From contig JAFECJ010000029.1 in assembly GCA_018242205.1 (NCBI GenBank), positions 1-55,861 of the forward strand: a stretch of 55,861 bases of DNA. Direction: 5' to 3'. Positions 18,616-27,741 of the stretch are shown one piece after another. Within the stretch, counting starts at the first letter, position 1; every line of letters starts with the position of its first letter. The notes under the pieces were generated by a model. That model was not told where the DNA came from. It saw only the letters and a list, made by a program, of their open reading frames with translations, and searched no databases. Origin of the DNA: Pseudomonadota bacterium (GTDB lineage: Bacteria; Pseudomonadota; Alphaproteobacteria; Rhizobiales; Xanthobacteraceae). The translations under genes were made by a program, and so were the position numbers.

Positions 18616-19883
18616 CCGTCGAAGTGACCAAGCTGCCGTCCGGCCTGTCGGTGGTGACCGACCGCATGCCGCATCTCGAGTCGGCGTCGCTCGGCGTCTG
18701 GGTTGGCGCTGGAAGCCGCGACGAAGCCCCAGACGAGCATGGCATTTCGCACCTGCTCGAGCACATGGCCTTCAAGGGTACCAAGCGGCGCACCGCGCGG
18801 CAGATCGCCGAGACCATCGAGGCGGTCGGCGGCGATCTCAATGCCGCGACCAGCGTCGAAAACACCGGTTATTTTGCCCGCGTGCTCAAGGCCGACGTGC
18901 CGCTGGCGCTTGACGTCTTGTCCGATATTCTCGCCGAGCCGACCTTCGATCCGGAAGAACTGCGCCGCGAACAGAACGTCATCACCCAGGAGATCGGTGC
19001 CACCGAAGATGCGCCGGACGATCTGGTGTTCGATCGCTTGCAGGAGACCGCGTTTCCCGGCCAGCCGATCGGCCGCTCCATTCTCGGCACGCCGGAGACG
19101 GTGCGGTCGTTCAGCGCCAAGAGCCTGCGGGCCTATCTCAATCGCAATTATCGCGCGCCGAACATGCTAGTCGCGGCGGCGGGCGCGGTTGACCATCGAC
19201 AGATCGTCGATGAAGCGGTCAAGCGCTTCGAGAGCTTTGCCGGTCCGGATGCGCCGGTGCATCAGGCGGCGCGCTTCGGCGGCGGCACCAAGGTCGAATC
19301 GCGCGATCTCGAGCAGGTCCATATAGCGCTGGCGCTGGAGGGCGTGCCGGTGAAGGACTCGCAGCTCTACAGCCTGCAGGTCTTCACCAGCGTGCTCGGC
19401 GGCGGCATGTCCTCGCGCCTGTTCCAGGAGGTGCGCGAAATCCGTGGCCTCTGCTACACCATTCAGGCCTTCCACATGCCGTACTCCGACACGGGCCTGT
19501 TTGGGCTCTATGCCGGCACCGATGAAGCCGATGCGCCGGAACTGATGCGTGTCGTCATCGATCAGATCGAGAGCGCCACCGAGACGCTCAACGAGTCCGA
19601 GATCGCCCGCGCCAAGGCGCAGATGAAGGCCGGTTTGCTGATGGCTCTGGAGAGCTCGGAAGCCCGTCTCGGCCAGATGGCGCGGCAGATGCTGGCCTAT
19701 GGCCGGCCGGTGCCGCTCGAGGAGATCGTCGCCAAGGTCGAGGCCGTAACTGTCGAGAGCGCGCGGGCCGCCGGGCGGGCCCTGATCGCCCGCGGCCGCC
19801 CCGCCATTGCCGCGCTCGGCCCCGGCAACGGACTTGAAAGCACCGCCGCGATTGCCGAAAGTCTGGTCCGTCCGGCCGCCTGA
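18612..19883 (+). CDS. M16-family zinc peptidase (mitochondrial processing peptidase-like)
   Basis: A 423-residue pitrilysin-family protease. The inverted zinc motif is HLLEHMAFKG (His47, Glu50, His51), and the distal glutamate lies in the region after ENTGYFARV. The two-lobe M16B length is right. Homologues are the bacterial relatives of mitochondrial MPP-beta; substrates in bacteria are mostly unknown. Coupled to thrC by a four-base overlap, a gene order common in this group. Confidence 0.93.
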   Translation: MTVEVTKLPSGLSVVTDRMPHLESASLGVWVGAGSRDEAPDEHGISHLLEHMAFKGTKRRTARQIAETIEAVGGDLNAATSVENTGYFARVLKADVPLALDVLSDILAEPTFDPEELRREQNVITQEIGATEDAPDDLVFDRLQETAFPGQPIGRSILGTPETVRSFSAKSLRAYLNRNYRAPNMLVAAAGAVDHRQIVDEAVKRFESFAGPDAPVHQAARFGGGTKVESRDLEQVHIALALEGVPVKDSQLYSLQVFTSVLGGGMSSRLFQEVREIRGLCYTIQAFHMPYSDTGLFGLYAGTDEADAPELMRVVIDQIESATETLNESEIARAKAQMKAGLLMALESSEARLGQMARQMLAYGRPVPLEEIVAKVEAVTVESARAAGRALIARGRPAIAALGPGNGLESTAAIAESLVRPAA

Positions 19884-19914
19884 TCTGTCCAGCCCGGCCC
19901 GGCGGAATTGACCC

Positions 19915-20496
19915 ATGGCGTTTTTCCGCACTGTCGGATTTAACGACGTCGAGCCCGTCATCGCTGGGCAGGGCGTGTATTTGCGCGCGCCGCAACCGGG
20001 CGATTTTGCCGCATGGGCGACGTTGCGCGAGCAGAGCAGAGCCTTCCTCACGCCATGGGAGCCGGTCTGGCCAGCGGACGATCTGACGCGCGGCGCCTTC
20101 CGGCGGCGGCTGCGCCGCTACAGTGAAGATCAGCGAAACGATCTCGCTTACGCGTTTCTGGTGTTTCGCGGCGGCGACCATGCGCTGGTCGGAGGACTGA
20201 CGCTCGCCAATGTCAGGCGCGGAGTGGCCCAGGCCGGCAGCCTCGGCTACTGGACCGGCGCGCCCTTCGCCCGCCACGGCTATATGAGCGCGGCGGTGCG
20301 GGCGCTTCTGGCGCACAGCTTCGGCACGCTGCGGCTGCACCGGGTCGAGGCCGCCTGCATTCCGACCAATGCGCCCTCCATCGGTCTCCTGGAAAAAACC
20401 GGCTTCCAGCGCGAGGGCTATGCCCGCCGCTATCTATGCATCAACGGCGTCTGGCAGGACCATCTGCTCTATGCCCGTCTGGTCGACGATCCTTGA
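19915..20496 (+). CDS. GNAT N-acetyltransferase (RimJ/RimL type)
   Basis: A 193-residue GCN5-related acetyltransferase. The acetyl-CoA loop region reads GYWTGAPFARHGYMSAAV, and the C-terminal part has the RimJ-like HRVEAACIPTNAPSIGLLEK and GFQREGYARRYLCINGVW. Such enzymes acetylate the N-terminus of ribosomal protein S5 or other targets. It follows the peptidase gene by 31 bases and is probably in the same operon. Confidence 0.92.
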   Translation: MAFFRTVGFNDVEPVIAGQGVYLRAPQPGDFAAWATLREQSRAFLTPWEPVWPADDLTRGAFRRRLRRYSEDQRNDLAYAFLVFRGGDHALVGGLTLANVRRGVAQAGSLGYWTGAPFARHGYMSAAVRALLAHSFGTLRLHRVEAACIPTNAPSIGLLEKTGFQREGYARRYLCINGVWQDHLLYARLVDDP

Positions 20497-20520
20497 GGCG
20501 CCGGCCGGAAGCAGCTTGCC

Positions 20521-20550
20521 TTGGGCCTGCCACGCTTGTTTTGCTATAGA
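20521..20550 (+). promoter_or_regulatory. Possible promoter for the lipoprotein gene
   Basis: TTGGGC at 20521-20526 and TATAGA at 20545-20550 are separated by 18 bases and lie 55 bases before the lipoprotein start. Weak match to the sigma-70 consensus. Confidence 0.35.
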
Positions 20551-20575
20551 GCACAGGGTTTTAGCCCGTCCGACC

Positions 20576-20608
20576 ATGAATATTGACGAATTGCGAGTGA
20601 GCGAATGA
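20576..20608 (+). CDS. Ten-codon upstream frame overlapping the lipoprotein start
   Basis: ATG at 20576 opens a ten-codon frame (MNIDELRVSE) whose TGA overlaps the lipoprotein ATG as ATGA. Such leaders can couple translation to the following gene. No good ribosome site precedes it, so it may be coincidence. Confidence 0.25.
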   Translation: MNIDELRVSE

Positions 20609-21270
20609 CCGGGAAACGAATTGAACAACCGAGCCGGCTGCGGGGGTGGCGGGCGATTTCCTGCGCCGCGCCGGTGCTGGCGGTGCTGCTGGCCGGCTGC
20701 GGCACCAGCCTGTCGTCGCTCAACCTTCTCGACTCCAACAAGGCAACCAACGATGCGCCGCCCCAGAGCGGCGGCGTCGGCAATCTGAGCAATGACGACG
20801 TCGATTGTCCGCCGGTTCAGATCCGCACTGGCGCCGCGACCTTGATGATCGGCGGCGACGGCAAGCCCGACGAGCCAGCAGCGCTCAAACTGCGCTACCA
20901 GGGCACGATTATCCGATACGCGCGCGAGTGCCACATCAGCGCCGGTGTCATGACCATGCGCGTCGGTATCGAGGGACGGGTTATCACCGGGCCGGCCGGC
21001 GGCCCGGGCAAGGTCGATGTGCCGCTGCGCATCGCGGTGGTGCAGGAAGGCGTAACGCCGAAGGCCATCGTGTCGAAGTTCACGATGGTGCCGGTCGAGA
21101 TCACGTCGGCGGTGGATCGCGTCACCTTCACCCATATCGAAGAAGGCGTGACGTTCCCGATACCGAACCCGCCGGGCCTGCTGGACAATTACGTGGTCTA
21201 TATCGGCTTCGACACGCTCGCCGCGCAGCATCAGGCCAAGAAGCCGGCGCCGCGGAAGAAACGGAAATAG
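20605..21270 (+). CDS. Hypothetical lipoprotein
   Basis: A 221-residue protein with a lipobox LLAGC (lipidated Cys32) after a hydrophobic segment at about residues 19-31, so it should be membrane-anchored in the periplasm. The mature part is rich in beta structure, with three further cysteines, and ends in a lysine-rich tail. I recognise no named domain; similar proteins occur in related alphaproteobacteria as conserved hypotheticals. The first 31 residues are rather long for a signal, so an internal start cannot be excluded. Convergent with the HAD gene (12-base gap). Confidence 0.75.
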   Translation: MTGKRIEQPSRLRGWRAISCAAPVLAVLLAGCGTSLSSLNLLDSNKATNDAPPQSGGVGNLSNDDVDCPPVQIRTGAATLMIGGDGKPDEPAALKLRYQGTIIRYARECHISAGVMTMRVGIEGRVITGPAGGPGKVDVPLRIAVVQEGVTPKAIVSKFTMVPVEITSAVDRVTFTHIEEGVTFPIPNPPGLLDNYVVYIGFDTLAAQHQAKKPAPRKKRK

Positions 21271-21282
21271 CGGGAAGCCGGA

Positions 21283-21939
21283 TTACCAGCCGCGCAGATC
21301 GATGACTGTGCTCTTGAGCGCCCTGAGATCCGAGATGACGGCGCGGGCGCCGGCTTCGCCGAGCTGAACACCGAGCGTCGTGCTGGCGTGGCTGCCGCCG
21401 ACGAAGCCGATCACCGTCATCCCGGCCGCGACAGCCGCGGCGACGCCGGCGGGCGAATCTTCGACCACCAGGCAATCGGCGGGATTGACCCGCATCTGCC
21501 CTGCGACGTGCAGGAACAGATCGGGCGCCGGCTTGCCGTTGGCTACGTCGCCGGCCGAGAACAGGTTGGGCTCGAAGAAGCGCAGCAGGTCTGTCGTCTC
21601 CAGGCTGACGCGAATGCGGTCGAGCGACGACGACGAGGCCACGCATTTGGGACCGCGCAGCCACGACAAAGCGTGCGCCGCATGGGCGGTCGGACGCAGT
21701 TCGGCGCGGAATTTGCGCAATGTCGCCAGCGTCACCGTCTCGGCGAAACCGTGCGGCAATTTGCGTCCCGCCGCGATCTCGACCTCGGCGAACATGTCGG
21801 ACTGGCGTCGGCCGGTGAAATAGCGCGCGACAAGATCCGGCGTCAGCGCGAAGCCGGCGCGCATGAACTCTTGCGATACGATCGCGGTGGCCAGCGGCTC
21901 GCTGTCGACCAGCACGCCATTGCAATCGAAGATGACCAC
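21283..21939 (-). CDS. HAD-superfamily hydrolase with D-x-N motif
   Basis: A 218-residue beta-phosphoglucomutase/phosphatase-like HAD protein. Motif I reads FDCNGVLVDSE: the nucleophile Asp5 is present, but the usual second Asp is Asn7. Motif II is ASSSSLDRI, the lysine region GKPAPDLFLH, and the acidic motif VVEDSPAGVAAA. The +2 Asp is normally the general acid/base, so activity may be altered. It starts with GTG. No partner gene suggests a substrate. Confidence 0.88.
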   Translation of the reverse strand: MVIFDCNGVLVDSEPLATAIVSQEFMRAGFALTPDLVARYFTGRRQSDMFAEVEIAAGRKLPHGFAETVTLATLRKFRAELRPTAHAAHALSWLRGPKCVASSSSLDRIRVSLETTDLLRFFEPNLFSAGDVANGKPAPDLFLHVAGQMRVNPADCLVVEDSPAGVAAAVAAGMTVIGFVGGSHASTTLGVQLGEAGARAVISDLRALKSTVIDLRGW

Positions 21940-22154
21940 GAGTCCCCCGATCCGTGGCCGGAATAGCCGGCTAGGTCTGTCTGTTGAACTGAAGACGCCT
22001 ACGAATGGGCGGCCGCCTGGGCCACAACGCCACTCTTACAAACGAATCGCTGATTGCGAGCTTAGTCCGGCCGAATCGGTATGCAAGGACCACCTGCACT
22101 CTGCGTCTTTCAACCCGTTCGCCGGCCGCGCAGAGGAATCCGATACCGTTCGGG

Positions 22155-22187
22155 CAAAGAAAAAGGCCGGCCAATCGGCCAGCCTTT
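22155..22187 (-). terminator. Terminator of the F0 ATP synthase operon
   Basis: On the minus strand, arms 22182-22187 and 22162-22167 pair (6 bp), followed inward by a one-base mismatch and a further 4 bp around the loop at 22173-22176. A T-rich run (complement of A22158-22164 and neighbours) follows. It lies 41 bases after the atpF stop. Confidence 0.85.
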
Positions 22188-22227
22188 GGTGTTCTTTCGT
22201 TGAAACCAAACCGAGCCGTTAGGCCCT

Positions 22228-22722
22228 TCAGTTGAGCTTCTTGCGGACGTCTTCGATGCCCTTGGCGATCAGTTCGCCGGCTAGCGGGCCCTTCGCTTCG
22301 GCGGAGAGGATTTTCTCGGCGGCAGCAATGGCGGCTTCGGCGGCTGCGGCACGGACATCGGCCGCGGCCTGCGCCTCGGCCTGGGCGATCTTGACCTCGG
22401 CCATCTTGGTACGGCGGGCGACGAACTCTTCGATCTTCGCCTTGGCCTCAAGGGCCATGCGGGCGGCGTCTTCCTTGGCGCCGGCAACGATGCTCTGCGC
22501 TTCCGATTCGGCGGCCGCGCGCTTGCGCTGATACTCGGCGAGCACCGCAGCGGCCTCGTCCTTCAGCTTGCGGGCCTCATCGAGCTCGGCCTTGATGCGG
22601 GCGGCACGGTCGTCGAGCGACTTGGCCAGCATCTTGTGGACGCCGATATAGCCCAGCCCCGCGATGAACAGGACGAAAGCGATGGCAACCCAGCTTTCGC
22701 CTTCGAGGAAGAACTCGGCCAT
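22228..22722 (-). CDS. atpF: ATP synthase F0 subunit b
   Basis: A 164-residue stator subunit. One N-terminal helix (about residues 8-28) anchors it in the membrane. The rest is a long charged alpha-helical coiled coil that links F0 to F1. Last gene of the F0 operon, seven bases after atpG, before a strong terminator. It is distinct from the b' subunit next to it, as expected for alphaproteobacteria with a b/b' heterodimer. Confidence 0.95.
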   Translation of the reverse strand: MAEFFLEGESWVAIAFVLFIAGLGYIGVHKMLAKSLDDRAARIKAELDEARKLKDEAAAVLAEYQRKRAAAESEAQSIVAGAKEDAARMALEAKAKIEEFVARRTKMAEVKIAQAEAQAAADVRAAAAEAAIAAAEKILSAEAKGPLAGELIAKGIEDVRKKLN

Positions 22723-22728
22723 GGTCGA

Positions 22729-23274
22729 TTACCTCTTGAGCGCGTCGGCGACCGCGGCGGTGACCGCCTGATCGTTCGGCGCCTTGCCGATGAGACGTTC
22801 GACGATGGCGCGGGTGGCGTCCTCGGCAATGCCGCGGACGTTGCTCATCGCCGACTGCTTGGTCGCCGCGATGGTCTTCTCGGCTTCCGTGAGCTTGACG
22901 TTGAGCTCGTCTTCCAGTGTCTTTCGGCGGGCTTCAGCTTCCGCCGCCTGCTTGTCGCGGGTTTCGTTGGCGATGGCCTGCGCGTTGGCGCGGGCATCGG
23001 CCAGCGCCTTTTCGTAGGCCGCCACCGCCGCGTCCGACTGCTCCTTGAGCTTGCCGGCCTCGGCGATGTCGTCGTCGATCCGCTTCTGGCGATTTTCGAT
23101 AGCGCTGCCGACGCGCGGCAGCGCCCATTTCGACATCAGGACGAAGAGCAGCACAAAGGCAATCGCGAGCCAGACGAGCTGCGAGGCATAGGTGTTCGAC
23201 TGGAACGGCGGGAAGCCGCCATGCCCACCCTCTGCCGGGTGCTCGGTGCTCGTCGTGTGCTGTTGTTCTGCCAT
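22729..23274 (-). CDS. atpG: ATP synthase F0 subunit b'
   Basis: A 181-residue second b-type stator subunit, with a His/Gly-rich N-terminus, one membrane helix (about residues 29-48) and a long coiled coil. The presence of both b and b' is characteristic of photosynthetic and many non-photosynthetic alphaproteobacteria. Some annotations call it atpF2 or atpX. It lies between the c-subunit and b-subunit genes. Confidence 0.94.
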   Translation of the reverse strand: MAEQQHTTSTEHPAEGGHGGFPPFQSNTYASQLVWLAIAFVLLFVLMSKWALPRVGSAIENRQKRIDDDIAEAGKLKEQSDAAVAAYEKALADARANAQAIANETRDKQAAEAEARRKTLEDELNVKLTEAEKTIAATKQSAMSNVRGIAEDATRAIVERLIGKAPNDQAVTAAVADALKR

Positions 23275-23311
23275 CGTCTATCAGCTCCCGCGCCTTGCGC
23301 GCTCTTATTAA

Positions 23312-23539
23312 TTAGAGAGCGAACAGCAGCAGGAGCGCGATCAGCAGCGAGAAGATGCCGAGCGCTTCGGTGATGGCGAAGCCGAAAATCAGGTTACCGA
23401 ACTGGCCCTGGGCGGCCGACGGATTGCGGATCGCCGCCGACAGGTAGTTGCCGAAAATGATGCCGACGCCGACGCCCGCGCCGCCCATGCCGATCGCCGC
23501 GATGCCCGCGCCGATGTACTTCGCTGCCACTGGATCCAT
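23312..23539 (-). CDS. atpE: ATP synthase F0 subunit c
   Basis: A 75-residue proteolipid of two membrane helices forming the rotor ring. The glycine-rich first helix ([19 protein letters not shown]) and the loop RNPSA are typical; the proton-binding Glu is in [11 protein letters not shown] use ATG 23539, preceded by AGGAG; a TTG two codons upstream is less likely. Confidence 0.97.
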   Translation of the reverse strand: MDPVAAKYIGAGIAAIGMGGAGVGVGIIFGNYLSAAIRNPSAAQGQFGNLIFGFAITEALGIFSLLIALLLLFAL

Positions 23540-23574
23540 AGCCAACTCCTTCTGGTTTTTGCTGACCCGCGCCT

Positions 23575-24330
23575 TTAGTGGCCCGGGTGAATAGCGTCGT
23601 TGAGGTAAATGCAGGTGAGAATTGCAAACACATAGGCTTGCAAGAACGCCACCAGTGTTTCGAGCGCCATGAGGATGACGATCATGCCGAAGGGCAGGAT
23701 GCCGCCGATCCAGCCGATCGCGCCCATCGCGGTGCCCATGAGAATGATGAAGCCGGCGAAAACCTGCAGCGTGATGTGGCCCGCCAGCATGTTGGCGAAC
23801 AGACGCACCGAGTGCGAGATCGGGCGCGACACGAAGGATAAGACCTCGATGAACACGATCAGCGGCAGGATCGCGATCGGCACGCCCTTGGGCACGAACA
23901 GGTTGAAGAAGTGGAAGCCGTGACGGTACAGCCCGTACAGCAGCACGGTCAGGAACACCATGATCGCCAGCGCGGCGGTCACGATGATGTGGCTTGTGAC
24001 GGTGAAGGTGTACGGCACCAGGCCGATGAAGTTCAGCGTCAGCACGAACATGAACAGCGTGAAGACGAACGGGAAGAACTTCATGCCCTCGTGGCCCGCG
24101 GTCGAGCGCACGGTGGTGGCGACAAATTCGTAGGATAATTCCGCGGCCGATTGCAGGCGCGACGGCACCAGACTCTTTTTGGCGGTGCCGATGATCAGGA
24201 AGGCGGTGATGATGATCACCGCTGCGAACATGAACATCGCCGAATTCGTGAAGGCGATCTCGGTGTTGCCGATGTGAGCGATCGGGAAGAGTTCGACGAT
24301 GCGGAACTGATGGATTGGATCGGCGGCCAT
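23575..24330 (-). CDS. atpB: ATP synthase F0 subunit a
   Basis: A 251-residue membrane stator forming the proton half-channels. The essential Arg is in [14 protein letters not shown], and the C-terminal helix [19 protein letters not shown] is typical. Fifteen bases after the atpI stop, 35 bases before atpE. Confidence 0.97.
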   Translation of the reverse strand: MAADPIHQFRIVELFPIAHIGNTEIAFTNSAMFMFAAVIIITAFLIIGTAKKSLVPSRLQSAAELSYEFVATTVRSTAGHEGMKFFPFVFTLFMFVLTLNFIGLVPYTFTVTSHIIVTAALAIMVFLTVLLYGLYRHGFHFFNLFVPKGVPIAILPLIVFIEVLSFVSRPISHSVRLFANMLAGHITLQVFAGFIILMGTAMGAIGWIGGILPFGMIVILMALETLVAFLQAYVFAILTCIYLNDAIHPGH

Positions 24331-24345
24331 TTTCTGTTTCGTGCT

Positions 24346-24717
24346 CTACTTCGGCTTTAATCGATCGGATTGTTCACTAACGACGCCAGCGGCCCGCATC
24401 ACATTGAGTACGCCTGCCGCGAAGCCGAGCAACAGGAACACGATGAGCCCCCACGGCGAGATACCGAGCCAGCGATCCAAAAGCCAGCCCAATCCCCCAC
24501 CTACCAGCACGCCGGCGACAAGCTCGGTCGACATGCGGAACCCGCGGGCGTAGGCCGAAGCCGAATTGGCGGCTTTGCCATCCGATCGAGCATCGTCTTC
24601 GGGATGCCGGTTCGCCGACGCGATCCGTTCGCCCAGACGCTCGAGCCTCGCGGAGAGAGCAGCTTCGTCGTCCGACGGATTTTTGTGGTCTTTATCGCCG
24701 CGCGTGCCGTCAGCCAT
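24346..24717 (-). CDS. atpI: ATP synthase protein I (AtpI/AtpZ family)
   Basis: A 123-residue small membrane protein with a charged N-terminal half and two helices (about residues 66-84 and 90-110). This is the usual first gene of F0 operons; AtpI helps assemble the c-ring or handles magnesium. A short region [18 protein letters not shown] between and around the helices is typical of the family. A promoter is visible upstream. Confidence 0.9.
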   Translation of the reverse strand: MADGTRGDKDHKNPSDDEAALSARLERLGERIASANRHPEDDARSDGKAANSASAYARGFRMSTELVAGVLVGGGLGWLLDRWLGISPWGLIVFLLLGFAAGVLNVMRAAGVVSEQSDRLKPK

Positions 24718-24779
24718 GCTTTCGACCTGCGTGGTTTAAAAGGCTCCGCAATCGTCCCGCCGCCCTAAAAGCCGCGCGG

Positions 24780-24808
24780 ACCATACTGGCGGTGTGCACC
24801 CGAGTCAA
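24780..24808 (-). promoter_or_regulatory. Probable promoter of the F0 operon
   Basis: On the minus strand TTGACT (complement of 24803-24808) is followed after exactly 17 bases by TATGGT (complement of 24780-24785). Transcription would start near 24773, about 55 bases before the atpI ATG. Spacing and -35 match are good. Confidence 0.6.
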
Positions 24809-24994
24809 GAAACCGGCGCAATCGTTTAAGTATATGATTATTCGTAAGAAATGATGCTTTTGCGACGGCTCCGCGCGGCCTGTCGGTGCGCTGCGGGAGC
24901 CTCGTCAACAGGATCGGCGTTGTCGCGGTGACAGGCCTCGCGGCGCCGGTGCTAAACTTGCCGCGTCACGCCGAAACCGGAAAGGAGCCGGGCC

Positions 24995-25570
24995 ATGCGA
25001 CCGAGCGTTTTCGTCCTTGCGACGGCCATCGTGTTCGCCGCTTCTAACGCCGCCTGGGCGCAGGACGCGGTCCCGGCTCAGGGTGAGGTCACGCCACCGC
25101 AGGATCAGACCCACGCACCGCCGCCGGAGGCCGCCAAGGACATTGTGCCGCAGGCGGCCGGGCGGTTCAGCTTCACCAAGGTCGAGGGCGGCGTGCTGCG
25201 GCTCGACAGCGCCACCGGACACATGAGCTTCTGCAGCCCGCATACGGTCGGCTGGGCCTGTGCGGTGGTGCCGGAAGATCGCGCCGCGCTCGATGCCGAG
25301 ATCGCCCGGCTACAAAGCGAACTCGCCAAGCTGAAGGACGAGATCGTCAAGGCGGAGCCGCCGCGTCCGCCGGCTGACATTCCGCCGCCGCAGAGTGAGG
25401 ATAAAGGCCAAGCGAAAGACCAAGGCCAGACGCAGGGTCAAAACGACGCCATGCTCAGGTTCCCGAGCCGCGACGAGATGGAGCACGCGCGGGCCGCGCT
25501 GGAGCGGGCCTGGCGGCGCCTCGTCGAGACGATTTCCGAGTTTCAGAAGGACCTGACGAAGAAGAACTAG
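24995..25570 (+). CDS. Hypothetical exported coiled-coil protein
   Basis: A 191-residue protein with a clear signal peptide (residues 1-22, ending AWAQ), a Pro/Gln-rich linker, and a small beta unit FSFTKVEGGVLRLDSATG containing the cysteine pair FCSPHTVGWAC. A short coiled coil follows (about residues 92-118), then a second Pro/Gln-rich low-complexity stretch and a final amphipathic helix. I recognise the shape as a conserved rhizobial hypothetical, without function. AAGGAG precedes the ATG. YjbQ starts 14 bases after its stop. Confidence 0.8.
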   Translation: MRPSVFVLATAIVFAASNAAWAQDAVPAQGEVTPPQDQTHAPPPEAAKDIVPQAAGRFSFTKVEGGVLRLDSATGHMSFCSPHTVGWACAVVPEDRAALDAEIARLQSELAKLKDEIVKAEPPRPPADIPPPQSEDKGQAKDQGQTQGQNDAMLRFPSRDEMEHARAALERAWRRLVETISEFQKDLTKKN

Positions 25571-25584
25571 GTTCGATCTCTCGC

Positions 25585-26067
25585 ATGGCCGCCCATCTCT
25601 CGTCACTCAGCGAAATCCCGCCGCAGGCAATTGTCGCGGCGACCTTGCGCGTCGACACTCGTGGCATCGGCTTCGTCGAGATCACGCACGAAGCGCGCGC
25701 CTTCATCGACCGGGCCAAGGCCGGCGAGGGCGTCTTCCTCGCTTTCCTGCGCCATACCTCGGCGTCGCTGACCATCCAGGAGAATGCCGACCCGGACGTG
25801 CAGACCGATCTGACGGCGGCGCTCGAGCGGCTGGCACCGGAAATGGCACCCTGGGTCCATACGGTCGAAGGCCCCGACGACATGCCGGCCCATGTGAAGG
25901 CGATGCTCAATGGGGTGTCGCTGCACATTCCGGTAAGAGGCGGGACGCTGGCGCTCGGCACCTGGCAGGGGCTTTACCTGGTCGAACACCGCCGCGCGCC
26001 GCACACGCGAGACGTGATCTTTCAGTTCATCGGCAGCCGGGTCGAGGGCGGCGGATCAGGCGATTGA
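25585..26067 (+). CDS. yjbQ: YjbQ family protein (UPF0047)
   Basis: A 160-residue member of the YjbQ/UPF0047 family. Signatures are FLRHTSASLTIQENADPDV and the C-terminal WQGLYLVEHRR. E. coli YjbQ has weak thiamine-phosphate synthase activity, but the natural role is unsettled. Probably co-transcribed with the exported protein before it. Its last 12 bases overlap the end of the convergent membrane-protein gene. Confidence 0.92.
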   Translation: MAAHLSSLSEIPPQAIVAATLRVDTRGIGFVEITHEARAFIDRAKAGEGVFLAFLRHTSASLTIQENADPDVQTDLTAALERLAPEMAPWVHTVEGPDDMPAHVKAMLNGVSLHIPVRGGTLALGTWQGLYLVEHRRAPHTRDVIFQFIGSRVEGGGSGD

Positions 26068-26418
26068 GATGATCAGAGCCGAGCCGTAGAGTAGCCCGGC
26101 AATGCCGGCGGCGGTCTTGGCGAAGCGCAACATCATGGTTTCAAGCTCGGCCCGCGCCCAGATCAGGCCGTCGTAACCCTGGGGTCGCTCGTCCTCGTCG
26201 AGCGCGCTCCAGGCCTCGCTGCGTTGGAAACGCATTTCGGTGAGAAACGCGACCCGCAACAACAGCAGGACTGCAAACAGCAGTATCGCGGTGCCGCCGG
26301 CATCGAAGGCTATCGGCAACGAAAAGCTGAAGGCCATCATCAGGAGAATGGCGGCCAGCCCGAAAAATCCGGCGTCGCGGATCAGGGTGTAATAGGCAAA
26401 GCGCGCAAAGCAGATCAT
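26056..26418 (-). CDS. Hypothetical small membrane protein
   Basis: A 120-residue protein with three or four hydrophobic segments (about residues 15-35, 38-56 and 98-118) and a charged middle section. No family recognised. The ATG at 26418 is preceded by GAGGACC; a start 12 codons upstream (26454) is less likely. It overlaps the yjbQ 3' end tail to tail. Confidence 0.65.
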   Translation of the reverse strand: MICFARFAYYTLIRDAGFFGLAAILLMMAFSFSLPIAFDAGGTAILLFAVLLLLRVAFLTEMRFQRSEAWSALDEDERPQGYDGLIWARAELETMMLRFAKTAAGIAGLLYGSALIISIA

Positions 26419-26699
26419 CACCGGTCCTCGTGAGTAGGCCCCCTTGACCTCCATCCTCCGGTTTCTGTCTTCAGCAAGAGGCGTGCCAAATCTTGTTTGA
26501 AGAACCGGACACGGGCGGCCGATGGCTCACCGACCCAATGCCGCGCCCCTGGCTTTTGTTTCGAGGTCCGGGCGCCGAATACCGGCACCGTCTCCGCCGT
26601 CAGGGTCCAGGCGAACTTGGCCGCGCGCTTGTGGCGGCAAAATGACCGCCGATTGAAAACATATTGATCGGACGCGGTTACCATGGTCCGCTCCCGATC

Positions 26700-27401
26700 A
26701 TGACGACGTTCCTGACACGTCTTTTCGACAATGCCGGCGATTACCTGAAGATGCTGCCGGCCTTGCTGGTGCCGCGGCGCGATCGCGGACCGATCGACAG
26801 TGTCGCGGCGCTGACGGATTTCGTCGCCAGCCGCGCCGCCTATCACGCGCAGAAAACACTCTACGGCTACGTCAAGGCGCGCATGGGAATCCGCTATCCG
26901 GCCATGTTCGAGGACGCCAGCATCATTGCCTCGCTCAACATCGCGAAGATGAATGTTCTTGCCGCGTGCTTGTCCGATCTCACGCTCTATGCGGTCGCCC
27001 ATGCCACCCAGAATGCCGCGATCGCCAACCAGGACCGCGCGGCATTGGCGCTCCGGATTTATCGCGACGGCCTGGCGACGAATACGACGGAAGCGGCGAG
27101 CGAGTTCAGCGCCGCCGAAGCTTTCGCCGGGTTTTCGCAGCGTCTGGAAAGCATCGACTGGCGAGCCGCGCTCAAACCGGAGAGCTTCACGGAAAGCCCG
27201 AAGGCATTGCTGCGCTGGGCGCCGATCGCCGACAAGCTGAAGAAGTTCGACAGCGAGATCGTCGCCAATTCGGCGACATTTGCCTGGCGCGATATTCGCG
27301 AGCAGTTCCGCAAGCGGCTCCGGGCCGATGCAGTCAGCGCCGACTGGCGTGCACAGCTCGCGATCGGCCGAGACGGCTCTATTTCAGATAGTGATAGATG
27401 A
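26700..27401 (+). CDS. Conserved hypothetical protein
   Basis: A 233-residue, mostly helical soluble protein without a signal peptide. I do not recognise a named domain. The sequence has coding-like composition, and similar proteins occur in Bradyrhizobium relatives as hypotheticals. The ATG at 26700 is chosen over a TTG at 26664. It overlaps the convergent YggT-like gene by 23 bases. Confidence 0.7.
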   Translation: MTTFLTRLFDNAGDYLKMLPALLVPRRDRGPIDSVAALTDFVASRAAYHAQKTLYGYVKARMGIRYPAMFEDASIIASLNIAKMNVLAACLSDLTLYAVAHATQNAAIANQDRAALALRIYRDGLATNTTEAASEFSAAEAFAGFSQRLESIDWRAALKPESFTESPKALLRWAPIADKLKKFDSEIVANSATFAWRDIREQFRKRLRADAVSADWRAQLAIGRDGSISDSDR

Positions 27402-27741
27402 GCGCGGCGATTTCGCCCTCGAGCGGAAACGACAGCATGCCCATGACCGAATAGCCGAGCAGCCAGGGCATCAGATAGAAGCGGATCATGAAGAAGAACC
27501 AGGCGACGTAGAGCGGCACCAGCGCCTCGAGCAGGAAGCTCGGCGTGATTGGCGCAAACAGCCTGATCAACGGGTCGGTCGCCTTGACGAACACCTTCAT
27601 GAAAAAGAAGTCCGACGTCGCTGGCAGAAAGAAGTTCATCGCCACGCGTCCGATCAGCGTCCACATGACGACGCCGAGGACGTAATCGATGATGACGACC
27701 CAGATCGGCAGACTGGCCAGGGGAATAGTCGAAACGTCCAT
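27379..27741 (-). CDS. YggT-like small membrane protein
   Basis: A 120-residue protein with three membrane segments. The stretch VKATDPLIRLFAPITP resembles the loop between helices in YggT proteins (TDP-x3-R-P...P). The assignment is by resemblance only. It lies 74 bases after the symporter stop, same strand, and may be part of the symporter operon. Confidence 0.6.
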   Translation of the reverse strand: MDVSTIPLASLPIWVVIIDYVLGVVMWTLIGRVAMNFFLPATSDFFFMKVFVKATDPLIRLFAPITPSFLLEALVPLYVAWFFFMIRFYLMPWLLGYSVMGMLSFPLEGEIAALIYHYLK

